DNA from: Lentzea californiensis
GTDB lineage: Bacteria > Actinomycetota > Actinomycetes > Mycobacteriales > Pseudonocardiaceae
DNA: 64,000 nt
Assembly: GCF_024648825.1 (NCBI RefSeq)
Contig: NZ_JANBBE010000007.1
Location: 248,001 to 312,000 of the forward strand
Reading direction: 5' to 3'
Shown here: piece after piece, positions 31,910 through 41,064 of the stretch
Position numbering within the stretch: the first letter of the stretch is position 1
Layout: every line of letters begins with the position of its first letter
Program-made: the position numbers and the translations under genes
The notes under the pieces: generated by a model
Told to the model about the DNA's origin: nothing
Database searches by the model: none
Seen by the model: the letters and a program-made list of their open reading frames with translations, nothing else

Positions 31910-32488
31910 GTGAAGCCGGTGTCGCACCTGGACTCCTATCGGCTGCAGCTCATGGCGGACGCCCCGCCCGTCCCGGACCTGCCGATGCCGTGGGACGCCC
32001 GCGTCGCGCGTTCGGACGGCTACGACCTGCACCTCGTGCACCGCTGGAACCAGGCACCGCACGTGGCGGCGTTCCGGCGGCAGGCGTGGACGGTGCCGCA
32101 GTGGGAGCGCCGGCTGGTGGAGCTGCTGGCGGGGGACGACGTCCGGCCGGTGCTGATCAGCTGGCACGGCCGGCCGGTGATCTACGCCGAGGTCTACCGC
32201 GCGGCCAGGCACGCCGTCGCCGGCTGCTACCGGGCGCGGCCGCACGACATCGGGCTGAACCTCGCCGTCGGTGAGCTGGCGATGACCGACCGCGGGCTCG
32301 TGCGGTCACTGCTCCCCAGGCTCACCGACGCGCTGTTCGAGGCCGACCCGCACTGCACGCGGATCGTGCTCGAACCGGACGTGCGCAACACGCGGGCCAT
32401 CAGGTCGTTCGAGGCCGGCGGGTTCGTGGCCGCGGACGAGATCATGCTGCCCGGCAAGCTCGCACTGCTGATGATCTGCAAGCGTTAG
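31910..32488 (+). CDS. Siderophore-type N-acyltransferase (IucB/MbtK-like GNAT)
   Basis: 192 residues, Acetyltransf_8 type GNAT. The N-terminal HLVHRWNQAPHVAAFRRQAW is the conserved hydroxylysine/lysine-binding block of aerobactin IucB, rhizobactin RhbD and mycobactin MbtK; the acyl-CoA part is LVRSLLPRLTDALFEADPHC, then RIVLEPDVRNTRAIRSFEAG, and GFVAADEIMLPGKLALLMIC. These enzymes acylate the N-hydroxy- or epsilon-amine of lysine in hydroxamate siderophores. No siderophore synthetase is adjacent, so the gene is an orphan that may serve a distant cluster. GTG start with AGGAGG at 31900-31905, and an iron box just upstream. Confidence 0.85.
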   Translation: MKPVSHLDSYRLQLMADAPPVPDLPMPWDARVARSDGYDLHLVHRWNQAPHVAAFRRQAWTVPQWERRLVELLAGDDVRPVLISWHGRPVIYAEVYRAARHAVAGCYRARPHDIGLNLAVGELAMTDRGLVRSLLPRLTDALFEADPHCTRIVLEPDVRNTRAIRSFEAGGFVAADEIMLPGKLALLMICKR

Positions 32489-32502
32489 AACGCAGTCAAA
32501 CG

Positions 32503-33138
32503 TTAGAACGCGGTGATGTCCTGCGGCGCACGCTCTTTGCGGCTCAAAGCACGCACCACGTCGATGGCGCGGTGCTTGTTGAGCGCCATCCGGGTCAGCA
32601 GGTCGATGACCGTCTCGTTGACGTGGCGCGGGAACTCGGGGGTGTCCAGCCCGACGCTCACCGCGAGGTCGTCGGAGTGCACGACGAACTCCATCAGCCT
32701 GCTGACGAGGTACTCGTCCAGCGGCACCGCCCACGGGCCCCAGTGCGGCATGCGGACGCCACGGTCCTCCTGACCGGGCAACGACTTCGCGAGTTCGTCG
32801 AGGGTCTGCTCGAACCGGTCGCAGAGGGCGCCGTGCCCCTCCGCCGCGAGCTTCTCGCCGCCCGCGCGGATGCGGGTGTGGAACTCCGAGTCGACGTCGA
32901 GGTCGGTCCACCTGGCCCGCGCGTAGTGCTCCATGAGCGGGACGACGGGCTCGTCGCCGGGTGGGGTCCCGATCATCGACGGCAGTGGCAGCGCCTGGTA
33001 GGCCACGTGTCCGGCGAGGCCGCTGACGCCGAACTCCGGCAGCGCGCTCGGCTGGTCCCAGTGCTGCGCGACCTGCGGGTGGCGCAGGAGGTCCAGGGCG
33101 ATGCGGGCGGTGGTCAGGAAGTCTTCTCTGATCGTCAC
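32503..33138 (-). CDS. Mycothiol-dependent maleylpyruvate isomerase/DinB-like family protein
   Basis: 211 residues. N-terminal four-helix DinB/MDMPI domain with the metal-site pattern His in GLAGHVAYQAL, His/Glu in LVSRLMEFVVHSDDLAVSVG (family form xxxVHxxDLA). Members isomerise maleylpyruvate with mycothiol or act as related thiol-dependent enzymes; the substrate here is unknown. Lies between the siderophore acyltransferase (convergent, 14 bp between stops) and rarA. GTG start at 33138. Confidence 0.8.
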   Translation of the reverse strand: MTIREDFLTTARIALDLLRHPQVAQHWDQPSALPEFGVSGLAGHVAYQALPLPSMIGTPPGDEPVVPLMEHYARARWTDLDVDSEFHTRIRAGGEKLAAEGHGALCDRFEQTLDELAKSLPGQEDRGVRMPHWGPWAVPLDEYLVSRLMEFVVHSDDLAVSVGLDTPEFPRHVNETVIDLLTRMALNKHRAIDVVRALSRKERAPQDITAF

Positions 33139-33166
33139 TTCGCCGAAGCTACCGCGCCGGGGCGGG

Positions 33167-34516
33167 TCACTCGCCCCTGATCACCCTGCGCAGCCGCGGC
33201 AGCCGTTCCGCCAGGGCTCGTTCGCCGCCGCGCCCGGTCGGCTCGTAGTAGTCACGTCCCACCAGGTCGTCCGGCGCGTACTGCTGCGTCAGCACGCCCT
33301 CGGGCACGTCGTGCGGGTACCGGTAGCCCTGCGCGTTGCCCAGCTTCGCCGCGCCCGCGTAGTGCCCGTCGCGCAGATGTGCCGGCACGGAACCGATGGC
33401 TCCCTTGCGCACGTCCTCGATGGCGGCGTAGATCGCGGTGGTCACGGCGTTCGACTTCGGCGCGGTGGCGAGGTGGATCGTGGCCTGCGCGAGGTTCAGG
33501 GCGCACTCGGGCAGACCGATGAGCTGCACGGCCTGAGCCGCCGCCACGCACGTCTGCAACGCCGTCGGGTCGGCCATGCCGACGTCCTCGCTGGCGTGGA
33601 TCACCAGCCGCCGCGCGATGAACCGCGGGTCCTCCCCCGCCTCGATCATCCGCGCGAGGTAGTGCAGGGCCGCGTCGACGTCCGAGCCCCGGATCGACTT
33701 GATGAAGGCCGACGTCACGTCGTAGTGCTGATCACCGTCGCGGTCGTAGCGCACCGCCGCCTTGTCCACCGTGGACTCCAGCAACGTCAGCGTGATCACG
33801 CCTTCGTTCGACGCCAGCGCCGAGTCCGCGGCAGCCTCCAGCGCCGTGAGCGAGCGGCGGGCGTCACCTCCGGCCAGGCGGATCAGGTGGTCCTCCGCCT
33901 CGGGCTCCAGCACCACGGACCCGCCCAGGCCGCGCTGGTCGGACACCGCCCGCTGGATCACCGCGCGCACACCGTCGTCGGTCAGCGACCTGAGCTGCAG
34001 CACGAGTGAACGCGACAGCAGCGGTGACACGACCGAGAAGAACGGGTTCTCCGTGGTGGCCGCGACCAGCAGCACGATCCGGTCCTCGACCGCACCCAGC
34101 AGGGCGTCCTGCTGGGTCTTGGAGAACCGGTGGACCTCGTCGATGAACAGGACGGTCGACTCGCCGGAGCGGACCAGGCGGCGGCGGGCCTCGTCGATGA
34201 CCGCCCGCACTTCCTTGACCCCGGCCGACAGCGCGCTCAGAGCCACGAACCGGCGGCCGGTCGCCTTCGACACCAGGGTCGCGAGGGTCGTCTTGCCGGT
34301 GCCGGGAGGGCCGTACAGCATCACGGACGCCGGCGTGGCGCCCTCGACCAGGCGGCGCAGCGGGGCGCCCGGCCCGAGCAGGTGGTCCTGGCCGACGACC
34401 TCGTCCAGCGTGGCCGGACGCATCCGCACGGCCAGCGGGGCGTTGGCCGCGATGCGCTGGGCCTTCTCCTCGTCGGTCGCGCCGAAGAGGCCCTCGTCGA
34501 ACAGACCTTCGCTCAT
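33167..34516 (-). CDS. rarA: Replication-associated recombination protein A (AAA+ ATPase)
   Basis: 449 residues (MgsA/WRNIP1 family), acts at stalled replication forks. Walker [14 protein letters not shown], Walker [13 protein letters not shown], sensor 1 [14 protein letters not shown], and the C-terminal RarA tetramerisation domain with [21 protein letters not shown] and the conserved [17 protein letters not shown] at 34516 ([12 protein letters not shown]). Divergent from the uridine-kinase-like gene with 37 bases between starts. Confidence 0.96.
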   Translation of the reverse strand: MSEGLFDEGLFGATDEEKAQRIAANAPLAVRMRPATLDEVVGQDHLLGPGAPLRRLVEGATPASVMLYGPPGTGKTTLATLVSKATGRRFVALSALSAGVKEVRAVIDEARRRLVRSGESTVLFIDEVHRFSKTQQDALLGAVEDRIVLLVAATTENPFFSVVSPLLSRSLVLQLRSLTDDGVRAVIQRAVSDQRGLGGSVVLEPEAEDHLIRLAGGDARRSLTALEAAADSALASNEGVITLTLLESTVDKAAVRYDRDGDQHYDVTSAFIKSIRGSDVDAALHYLARMIEAGEDPRFIARRLVIHASEDVGMADPTALQTCVAAAQAVQLIGLPECALNLAQATIHLATAPKSNAVTTAIYAAIEDVRKGAIGSVPAHLRDGHYAGAAKLGNAQGYRYPHDVPEGVLTQQYAPDDLVGRDYYEPTGRGGERALAERLPRLRRVIRGE

Positions 34517-34553
34517 GCGTTCGAGCCTAGGACATATGCGAGGATCGCGTTCC

Positions 34554-35132
34554 GTGCCCATCCCTCGTGCCGTGCTGCTCGCCGGCCCCTCCGGCTCAGG
34601 CAAGTCGACACTCGCCGCCCACCTCGGCTGGCCTGTCCTGCGCCTGGACGACTTCTACCGCGACGGCGACGACCCGCTGCTGCCCCGCGACGAGCACGGC
34701 AGGGCCGACTGGGACGACATCGGCTCGTGGAACGCGGACAAGGCGCTTCAGGCGATCATCGAGCTGTCGGAGACCGGCAGGGTCGAGGCGCCGGTCTACT
34801 CGATCAGCGAGGACCGCGCGGTCGGCACCCAGACGATCGAGCTCGGCGGCGCGCCCGCGTTCATCGCGGAAGGCCTGTTCGCGGACCTGCTGGTCCAGGG
34901 CGCACGGGAGGCGGGGGTGCTCCGGGACGCGATCGTGCTCGCGCCGAGCCCTCCCGTCACGTTCGTGCGCCGGTTCGCCCGGGACGTGGCCGAGGCCCGC
35001 AAACCGGTGCCGACGCTGGTCAGGCGCGGGCTGCGGCTCATGCGGGAGCAGCCTCAGGTGGTGAGGAGGTGCGTCAGCGCGGGCATGCGGCGCACGACCC
35101 CGGCCAAGGCGCGGACCGAGCTCGTTTCGTGA
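34554..35132 (+). CDS. Uridine-kinase-like P-loop NTPase
   Basis: 192 residues from a GTG at 34554 with GAGGA upstream. Walker [20 protein letters not shown], then [20 protein letters not shown], where the DDFY stretch is the nucleoside-binding motif of uridine/cytidine kinases and panK-like relatives; the later [13 protein letters not shown] segment fits too. Phosphorylation of uridine/cytidine is likely but a different nucleoside or small-molecule substrate is possible. An upstream in-frame ATG at 34536 has no ribosome binding site. Confidence 0.82.
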   Translation: MPIPRAVLLAGPSGSGKSTLAAHLGWPVLRLDDFYRDGDDPLLPRDEHGRADWDDIGSWNADKALQAIIELSETGRVEAPVYSISEDRAVGTQTIELGGAPAFIAEGLFADLLVQGAREAGVLRDAIVLAPSPPVTFVRRFARDVAEARKPVPTLVRRGLRLMREQPQVVRRCVSAGMRRTTPAKARTELVS

Positions 35133-35202
35133 TCGGGTTGCCGGGTGGCGGCGGCCCTGGTCTGGCAGGATTCCGCTCACACCACGACCGGGGGTAGCCG
35201 AG

Positions 35203-36195
35203 ATGTCCGAAACGCCCGGCTGGTCGTCACCCGACCAGCCACAGAACCAGCAGCCGCAGCAGCCTGGCCAGCAGCCGCAGTACGGCTACAACGCACCGCC
35301 GCCGCCCGGTGGCCAGCCGACGATCAAGCCCGGTGTGATCCCGCTGCGCCCGCTGGCCGTCGGCGAGATCGTCGACGGCGCCATCACGACGATGCGGCGC
35401 TACCCGAAGCTGATCATCGGCGCGGCCGCCGTGGTCGCCGCGGTCACGCAGATCGTCGGCCTGCTGGTGCAGCTGCCGTTCCTCGACGACCTCACCGCCG
35501 TCGTGGCGCTCGACCCGAACAGCGTGACGCAGGAACAGGCGGTCGACCAGTTCACCAGGGCCGTCGGCGGTTTCCTCACCGGCACGGCGCTCAGCGTCTT
35601 CCTGCTGCTGCTCGGCACCGTGTTCCTGTCGGGCTTCATCACCGTCATCGTGGGTCACGCCGTGCTGGGCAAGCCGGTCACGTTCGCGCAGGCGTGGGAG
35701 GAGTTCAAGCCCCGGCTGCTCCCGCTGCTCGGCGCGACGCTGCTGTCCGGTCTCGTGATCACCGTCGGCCTGCTCCTGTGCGTCGTGCCCGGCGTCTGGC
35801 TGTGGGTGCTGTTCGCGCTGGTCACGCCCGCGCTCGTGCTCGAGCGCTGCGGCGTCACCGCCGCGTTCGGCCGCTCGAAGAAGCTCGTGGACGGCGCGTG
35901 GTGGCGGACGTTCGGCATCCTGCTGCTCACCGTCGTGATCGGCTGGGTGATCAGCTGGATCATCAGCCTCCCGTTCGGCCTGCTGGGCGCGGCGACGACC
36001 GGCTTCTCGGCCGACCCCACGGCGTCCCTGAGCGTCGGCTCGCTGGTCCTGTCGACCATCGGCGCGATCATCGCCTCGACGATCACGCTGCCGTTCAGCT
36101 CCGCGGTGACCGTGCTGCTCTACGTCGACCGCCGGATGCGGTCCGAGGGCATGGACATCGAACTCCAGCGGGCCGCGGGGCATGGCGGTCTCTGA
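35203..36195 (+). CDS. Multi-pass membrane protein with Pro/Gln-rich N-terminus
   Basis: 330 residues. The first 45 residues are disordered and rich in Gln/Pro (PQNQQPQQPGQQPQYGYN); then about six transmembrane helices, with a signature of glycerophosphoryl diester phosphodiesterase membrane-domain relatives: LRPLAVGEIVDGAITTMRRY and ALVLERCGVTAAFGRSKKLV. No catalytic site. First gene of the cluster leading to DUF4129, DUF4350, MoxR and DUF58; it overlaps the next gene by 14 bases. Probably a membrane partner of unknown role. Confidence 0.8.
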   Translation: MSETPGWSSPDQPQNQQPQQPGQQPQYGYNAPPPPGGQPTIKPGVIPLRPLAVGEIVDGAITTMRRYPKLIIGAAAVVAAVTQIVGLLVQLPFLDDLTAVVALDPNSVTQEQAVDQFTRAVGGFLTGTALSVFLLLLGTVFLSGFITVIVGHAVLGKPVTFAQAWEEFKPRLLPLLGATLLSGLVITVGLLLCVVPGVWLWVLFALVTPALVLERCGVTAAFGRSKKLVDGAWWRTFGILLLTVVIGWVISWIISLPFGLLGAATTGFSADPTASLSVGSLVLSTIGAIIASTITLPFSSAVTVLLYVDRRMRSEGMDIELQRAAGHGGL

Positions 36196-36781
36196 CGTAC
36201 CGGTAGATCTCGGCCGCGACGAGGCGAGGGAGGCGGCCGTCCGGGAGCTCGGCGACCCGGCGTACGTCTCCGACGACCCGAACCCGCTGGAACGCGCGAT
36301 CGACTGGGTGCTGACCCGCCTCGGCGAGCTGTTCGCCGGGGCGGGCGGCATGAGCGGCATCACCGCGGTCACGGTCGTCGTGGCCGTGCTGGTGCTGATC
36401 GTGATCATCTTCAGGCTGCGTGTCGGGCCCACGGGCCGTGCGCTGCGGTCGGACGGCACCGTGTTCGGCTCGACCGCCATGACCGCGGCCGAGCACCGGG
36501 CCGCCGCCGAGAAGGCCGCGGCGGCCGGTGACCTGGCCGAGGCCGTGCGCGAACGCTTCCGCGCGGTGGTGCGCGAGCTGGAACAACGCGGCGTGCTCGA
36601 GGCACGGGCCGGACGCACCGTGGACGAGGTCGCTTTCGAGGCGGGCCAGGCACTTCCGGTGCTCGCCGGCGACCTGCGCGGCGCGGCGATCCAGTTCGAC
36701 GACGTCTGGTACGGCGGCAGGCCCGCGACGGTGGAGGGGTACCAGCAGCTGGTCTCCGTGGACGGCAAGGTGCGCGGATGA
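36182..36781 (+). CDS. DUF4129-domain membrane protein
   Basis: 199 residues: an N-terminal cytoplasmic segment (1-55), one transmembrane helix (AVTVVVAVLVLIVIIF), then the DUF4129 region (about 105-190) with GRTVDEVAFEAGQALPVLAG and FDDVWYGGRPATVEGYQQL. DUF4129 proteins are consistently linked to MoxR-type ATPases and DUF58 proteins and are often fused to transglutaminases. It overlaps both neighbours by a few bases. Confidence 0.85.
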   Translation: MAVSDVPVDLGRDEAREAAVRELGDPAYVSDDPNPLERAIDWVLTRLGELFAGAGGMSGITAVTVVVAVLVLIVIIFRLRVGPTGRALRSDGTVFGSTAMTAAEHRAAAEKAAAAGDLAEAVRERFRAVVRELEQRGVLEARAGRTVDEVAFEAGQALPVLAGDLRGAAIQFDDVWYGGRPATVEGYQQLVSVDGKVRG

Positions 36782-37809
36782 CGGCGGTCTCCCCCGACGC
36801 CGGCCGCATCTGGACCGCCGCGCGCGGTCCCCTGCTGATCGGCGTGATCATTCTCTTCGCCGCGGTCGTGATCACGCTGCTGCGCGGCAGCGGTGAGGGC
36901 GGCGCGCTCGACCCCCGGTCGTTCCGGCCGGAGGGCAGCCACGCGGTCGCCCGGCTGCTGGAGCAGAACGGCGTGCGCGTCGAGCTCACCGACAACGCGT
37001 CCGCTGTGGACGGTGCGACGCTGTTCGTGACGCAGCCGAACCTGATCGACCCGCGGCGGCTCGCGGACCTGAGCGGCCGGGCCTCCTCGACCGTGCTCCT
37101 CGCGCCCTCTCCCGGGCTGCGCCGGCTCGAGGTCGGGACCCGCCAGCCCGGCTGCCCGCTGGCGGACGGAGCCGGCGCGGCGACCACGGGCGGGTTCACC
37201 TACGAGGGTGAGCAGAGTTGCTACGACTCGACGCTGGTCCGCACCGGCACCGTCACGACGATCGGCTACGGCGGGATCTTCACCAACCGCGACATCGACG
37301 AGGAGGGCAACGCGGCACTCGCGTTGTCGTTGCTGGGCCAGCACGAACGGCTGGTCTGGTACGTGCCGTCGGCGGCGGACAGGTCGCAGCAGAAGTCGCT
37401 GACCGACCTGGTCCCGGACGGCTGGAAGTACGGCGCCCTGCAGCTCGGTGTCGCGGTCGTGCTGCTCGCGGTGTGGCGGGCGCGCAGGCTCGGCCGCGTG
37501 GTGCCCGAACCGCTCCCGGTCGTGGTGCGCGCCGCCGAGACCGTGGAGGGCAGGGCGCGGCTGTACCGCCGGTCGCACGCCGCGTCGCACGCCGCCTCCG
37601 TGCTGCGGCAGGCGACGCGTGACCGGCTGGCACCGCTGCTGGGGGTGCCGCCGGGCGACGATCCGTCCGAGGAGATCGCCCGCAGGACTTCGCGTCCCGT
37701 CACTTCGGTGCGGGCGCTGCTCTACGACAGGGAGCCGGTGGACGACCGGGGGTTGGTCGCGCTGGCCGCATCGCTCGATGCTCTGGAGAACGAGGTGCGC
37801 AAGGCATGA
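36778..37809 (+). CDS. DUF4350-domain membrane protein
   Basis: 343 residues: N-terminal transmembrane helix (LLIGVIILFAAVVITLL), an extracytoplasmic domain with a beta-strand/GATase1-like DUF4350 pattern (SFRPEGSHAVARLLEQNGVR through TIGYGGIFTNRDIDEEGNAA), a second helix (LGVAVVLLAVWRARRL) and a cytoplasmic helical tail. Two cysteines (GCPLAD and QSCYDS) may form a disulfide outside. Overlaps DUF4129 and moxR by four bases each. Confidence 0.85.
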   Translation: MTAVSPDAGRIWTAARGPLLIGVIILFAAVVITLLRGSGEGGALDPRSFRPEGSHAVARLLEQNGVRVELTDNASAVDGATLFVTQPNLIDPRRLADLSGRASSTVLLAPSPGLRRLEVGTRQPGCPLADGAGAATTGGFTYEGEQSCYDSTLVRTGTVTTIGYGGIFTNRDIDEEGNAALALSLLGQHERLVWYVPSAADRSQQKSLTDLVPDGWKYGALQLGVAVVLLAVWRARRLGRVVPEPLPVVVRAAETVEGRARLYRRSHAASHAASVLRQATRDRLAPLLGVPPGDDPSEEIARRTSRPVTSVRALLYDREPVDDRGLVALAASLDALENEVRKA

Positions 37810-38768
37810 CGGCAGTGGTCACCACCGAGGAAGCCCGTACGGCGCTGGTGGCGTTGCGCGCGGAGATCGGCAAAGCCGTGGTGGGCAACGACGCCGCCGT
37901 GACGTCGTTGATCCTCGCGTTGCTGTGCAAGGGACACGTGCTGCTGGAGGGTGTTCCGGGCGTCGCGAAGACGTTGCTCGTGCGCGCTCTTGCACGCGCG
38001 TTGGACCTGTCGACGACGCGGGTGCAGTTCACGCCGGACCTGATGCCCGGCGATCTGACGGGGTCGCTGGTCTACGACTCGCACAACGCGGCGTTCTCGT
38101 TCCGCGAGGGCCCGGTGTTCACGAACCTGCTGCTCGCCGACGAGATCAACCGGACGCCGCCGAAGACGCAGTCCGCGCTGCTGGAGGCGATGGAGGAACG
38201 GCAGGTCTCCGCCGACGGCAAGACGCGGCCGCTGCCGTCGCCGTTCATCGTCGTGGCGACGCAGAACCCGGTGGAGTACGAGGGCACCTACCCGTTGCCC
38301 GAGGCGCAGCTCGACCGGTTCCTGCTCAAGGTGACGATGCCGATCCCGGGGCGGGAGCACGAGATCGACGTGCTGACGCGGCACGCCTCCGGCTTCGACC
38401 CGCGTGACCTCTCGTCGTTGTCGCCGGTCGCGAGTGCCGCACACCTGGAGGCGGGGACGGCGGCCGTGCGCGCGTTGACCGTGGCTCCCGAGGTGATCGC
38501 GTACGTCGTGGACGTGTGCCGTGCGACCCGTCAGTCTCCGGCCGTGCGTCTGGGCGTTTCTCCCCGTGGCGCAACGGCTCTGCTGGCTGCCGCACGTGCG
38601 TGGGCGTGGCTCTCGGGCCGTGACTACGTGACGCCCGACGACGTGAAGGCGCTCGCACGGCCCGCGTTGCGGCATCGGCTGGAGTTGCGCCCGGAGGTCG
38701 AACTGGAGGGCGTGACGGCGGACGGCGTGCTGGACGGCGTGCTCGGTGCCGTTCAGGTGCCACGCTGA
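37806..38768 (+). CDS. MoxR-family AAA+ ATPase
   Basis: 320 residues. Walker A variant LLEGVPGVAKTLLVRALAR, Walker B plus sensor region NLLLADEINRTPPKTQSALL, and ATQNPVEYEGTYPLPEAQLD, the standard MoxR signature. MoxR ATPases act as chaperone-like activators for VWA/DUF58 partners. Co-translated with DUF4350 (4-base overlap) and followed after one base by the DUF58 gene. Confidence 0.94.
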   Translation: MTAVVTTEEARTALVALRAEIGKAVVGNDAAVTSLILALLCKGHVLLEGVPGVAKTLLVRALARALDLSTTRVQFTPDLMPGDLTGSLVYDSHNAAFSFREGPVFTNLLLADEINRTPPKTQSALLEAMEERQVSADGKTRPLPSPFIVVATQNPVEYEGTYPLPEAQLDRFLLKVTMPIPGREHEIDVLTRHASGFDPRDLSSLSPVASAAHLEAGTAAVRALTVAPEVIAYVVDVCRATRQSPAVRLGVSPRGATALLAAARAWAWLSGRDYVTPDDVKALARPALRHRLELRPEVELEGVTADGVLDGVLGAVQVPR

Positions 38769-38769
38769 C

Positions 38770-40059
38770 GTGGCGCTCACGGGCCGCGCGGGACTGCTCG
38801 CGCTCATCGGGGTCTTCGTCGTCGGGCTTCTCCTGCCGTCGTGGCAGGGGATTCTCGTTCTGTTCGGCCTTCTGGTGCTGTGCGTGGCCGTCGACTTGTT
38901 GTTGGCGGGCGGCGTGCGGCGGCTGACGTTCTCGCGCGCGGGGGCGACCTCGGTGCGCACGGGCGAGCCGTGTGTGGTGCAGCTGACCGTGCACAACCCC
39001 GGACGTCGGCTGCGTGGCGTTCTTCGTGACGCATGGGCGCCTTCTGCCGGTGTGGTCGCCGATCGGGTTGCGGTCGACGTGCCCGCCGGTGGTTCGCGTG
39101 TGCTGTCTTTCGAGCTGCGGCCCCTACGGCGTGGCGATCGCACTGCGGACCGTGTGACCGTGCGTTCCCACGGCCCGTTGGGCATCGCGGCACGGCAAGG
39201 CTCACACGTCGTGCCGTGGATCGTGCGCGCGCTGCCGCCGTTCCACAGCCGCCGTCACCTTCCTCCCCTGCTGGAACGCCTGCGCGAACTGGACGGCCGC
39301 CGCGCCTCGTTGATCCGCGGCGCCGGCACGGAGTTCGACTCGCTGCGCGCGTACGTCATCGGTGACGACGTGCGCTCGATCGACTGGCGCGCCTCGGCTC
39401 GTTCGCCGGACGTGGTGGTCCGCACCTGGCGCCCCGAACGCGACCGGCAGGTGACGATCGTGCTCGACACGGCCCGCACCTCGGCGGGCCGCGTGGACGG
39501 CGCACTCGGTGGTCTGCCGCGCCTGGACACGGCGATGGACGCCGCGTTGTTGTTGTCCGCCTTGGCTTCGCAGGCCCGCGACCAGATCGACTTCCTGGCG
39601 TTCAGCCAGCAGGTGCGCGCCTCGGTACCGCGGGCGACACTGCCCGTCCTGGTGCAGGCCATGGCACCGCTGGAGGCCGAACTGGTCGAGTTCGACGCCC
39701 GCGGCGCCGTCTCCGAGGTGCTCCGCCGGGCGGGTCGCCGCTCACTGGTCGTGCTGCTGACGTCGCTGGAGCCGTCGATGGAGCACGGCCTGCTGCCGCT
39801 GCTGCCGGCGTTGGCCACGCGCCACCACCTGCTGGTCGCGTCGGTGTCCGACCCGGCCGTGCACGCGATGGCCGCCGGACGTGGCGACCTGGAGGCCGTG
39901 TACGCGGCCGCCGCGGCGGAACGCACTCTGGCCGAACGCCGCCGTCTCACCGCGTTGCTCGCACGGCACGGTGTCGACGTCGTGGACGCACTGCCCGACG
40001 ACCTGCCGCGCGCTCTCGCGGACCGCTATCTCTCGTTGAAGGCCGCCGGCAAGCTTTAG
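38770..40059 (+). CDS. DUF58-domain protein (VWA-like)
   Basis: 429 residues from the GTG at 38770. Two N-terminal transmembrane helices (about 6-40), an Ig-like beta region (FSRAGATSVRTGEPCVVQLT), then the DUF58/VWA-like module with the hallmark EFDSLRAYVIGDDVRSIDWR and VVRTWRPERDRQVTIVLDTA. Partner of the preceding MoxR ATPase; the substrate of the pair is unknown. Ends overlapping the SpoIIM gene tail to tail by four bases. Confidence 0.92.
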   Translation: MALTGRAGLLALIGVFVVGLLLPSWQGILVLFGLLVLCVAVDLLLAGGVRRLTFSRAGATSVRTGEPCVVQLTVHNPGRRLRGVLRDAWAPSAGVVADRVAVDVPAGGSRVLSFELRPLRRGDRTADRVTVRSHGPLGIAARQGSHVVPWIVRALPPFHSRRHLPPLLERLRELDGRRASLIRGAGTEFDSLRAYVIGDDVRSIDWRASARSPDVVVRTWRPERDRQVTIVLDTARTSAGRVDGALGGLPRLDTAMDAALLLSALASQARDQIDFLAFSQQVRASVPRATLPVLVQAMAPLEAELVEFDARGAVSEVLRRAGRRSLVVLLTSLEPSMEHGLLPLLPALATRHHLLVASVSDPAVHAMAAGRGDLEAVYAAAAAERTLAERRRLTALLARHGVDVVDALPDDLPRALADRYLSLKAAGKL

Positions 40060-41063
40060 ACGGCGACGGGCGCGACGTCCTCACGTTCGCTCGCGTCCAT
40101 GTCGCCCGTCTCACCCTGCCGCGCGGCCCGGCGCCCGATCACGAAGACGTACAGCAGGAACAGCACCTCGGCCACCACCCCGATGCCGATGCGCGCCCAC
40201 GTCGGCAGCCCGGAAGGCGTCACGAACCCTTCCAGCACACCGGACACGAGCAGCACCACGACCAGTCCGAGCGCCACCGCGACGACCGACCGGCCCTCCG
40301 TGGCGAGGGCCTGGCCACGGGTGCGCTTGCCGGGGTCGATCACCTGCCAGCCCAGCCGCATGCCGATGCCCGCCGCCACGAACACGGCCGTGAGCTCCAA
40401 CAACCCGTGCGGCGCCAGCAGTCCGAGGAACACCCCTCCGCGGCCCGCACCGAACATCAGCCCGATGCCGACGCCGACGTTGAGGGCGTTGGTGAAGAGC
40501 AGGTAGACCGGCGGGATCGCGAACAGCACGCCCAGCAGCAGGCAGGCCGCGGCGACCCAGGCGTTGTTCGTCCACACCTTCGCCGCGAACGACCCGGCGG
40601 GGTCGCTGGAGTAGTACGACTCGTACCCGCCGCCGACCCTCGTCATCTCCCGGATCTCCTCCGGCGCGGCGATGGTCGCCTGCACGTCCGGGTTCGAGGC
40701 GATCCACGCCGCGATGATGCCGGTGACGAGGTAGAACGCGATCCCGGCCGGCACCCACCACCGCCAGCCGAGGTAGATCGCGGCGGGCAGCCGGTGCGTG
40801 AAGAAGCGCGTGAACGTCCGCCAGGCGGGCGTGTGCGTGCCCGTCAGCACCGACCGCGCCTGGGCTACCAGTGCCGAGAGCCGTTCGACCGTGGCCGGGT
40901 CCGGCATCTGGCTGCGCACGACCGACAGGTGCGTCGTCACCCGCTGGTAGAGCTCGATCAGCTCGTCGGCCTCGGGCCCGCTGAGCTTCCCGGACCGCTT
41001 GACCAGCCGCTCGAGCCGCCGCCACGACTCGCGGTGGCGATCGATGAAGACGTCGAGATCCAC
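40056..41063 (-). CDS. Stage II sporulation protein M-like membrane protein
   Basis: 335 residues, about six transmembrane helices, DUF95/SpoIIM domain: AWVAAACLLLGVLFAIPPVY and NVGVGIGLMFGAGRGGVFLG, followed by LLAPHGLLELTAVFVAAGIG, the characteristic SpoIIM block. The N-terminal 80 residues are soluble and helical. In endospore formers SpoIIM binds SpoIID/P during engulfment; in actinomycetes the family is linked to RDD and DUF58/MoxR genes and has no known role. GTG start at 41063, one base from the divergent RDD ATG. Confidence 0.87.
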   Translation of the reverse strand: MDLDVFIDRHRESWRRLERLVKRSGKLSGPEADELIELYQRVTTHLSVVRSQMPDPATVERLSALVAQARSVLTGTHTPAWRTFTRFFTHRLPAAIYLGWRWWVPAGIAFYLVTGIIAAWIASNPDVQATIAAPEEIREMTRVGGGYESYYSSDPAGSFAAKVWTNNAWVAAACLLLGVLFAIPPVYLLFTNALNVGVGIGLMFGAGRGGVFLGLLAPHGLLELTAVFVAAGIGMRLGWQVIDPGKRTRGQALATEGRSVVAVALGLVVVLLVSGVLEGFVTPSGLPTWARIGIGVVAEVLFLLYVFVIGRRAARQGETGDMDASEREDVAPVAV

Positions 41064-41064
41064 G

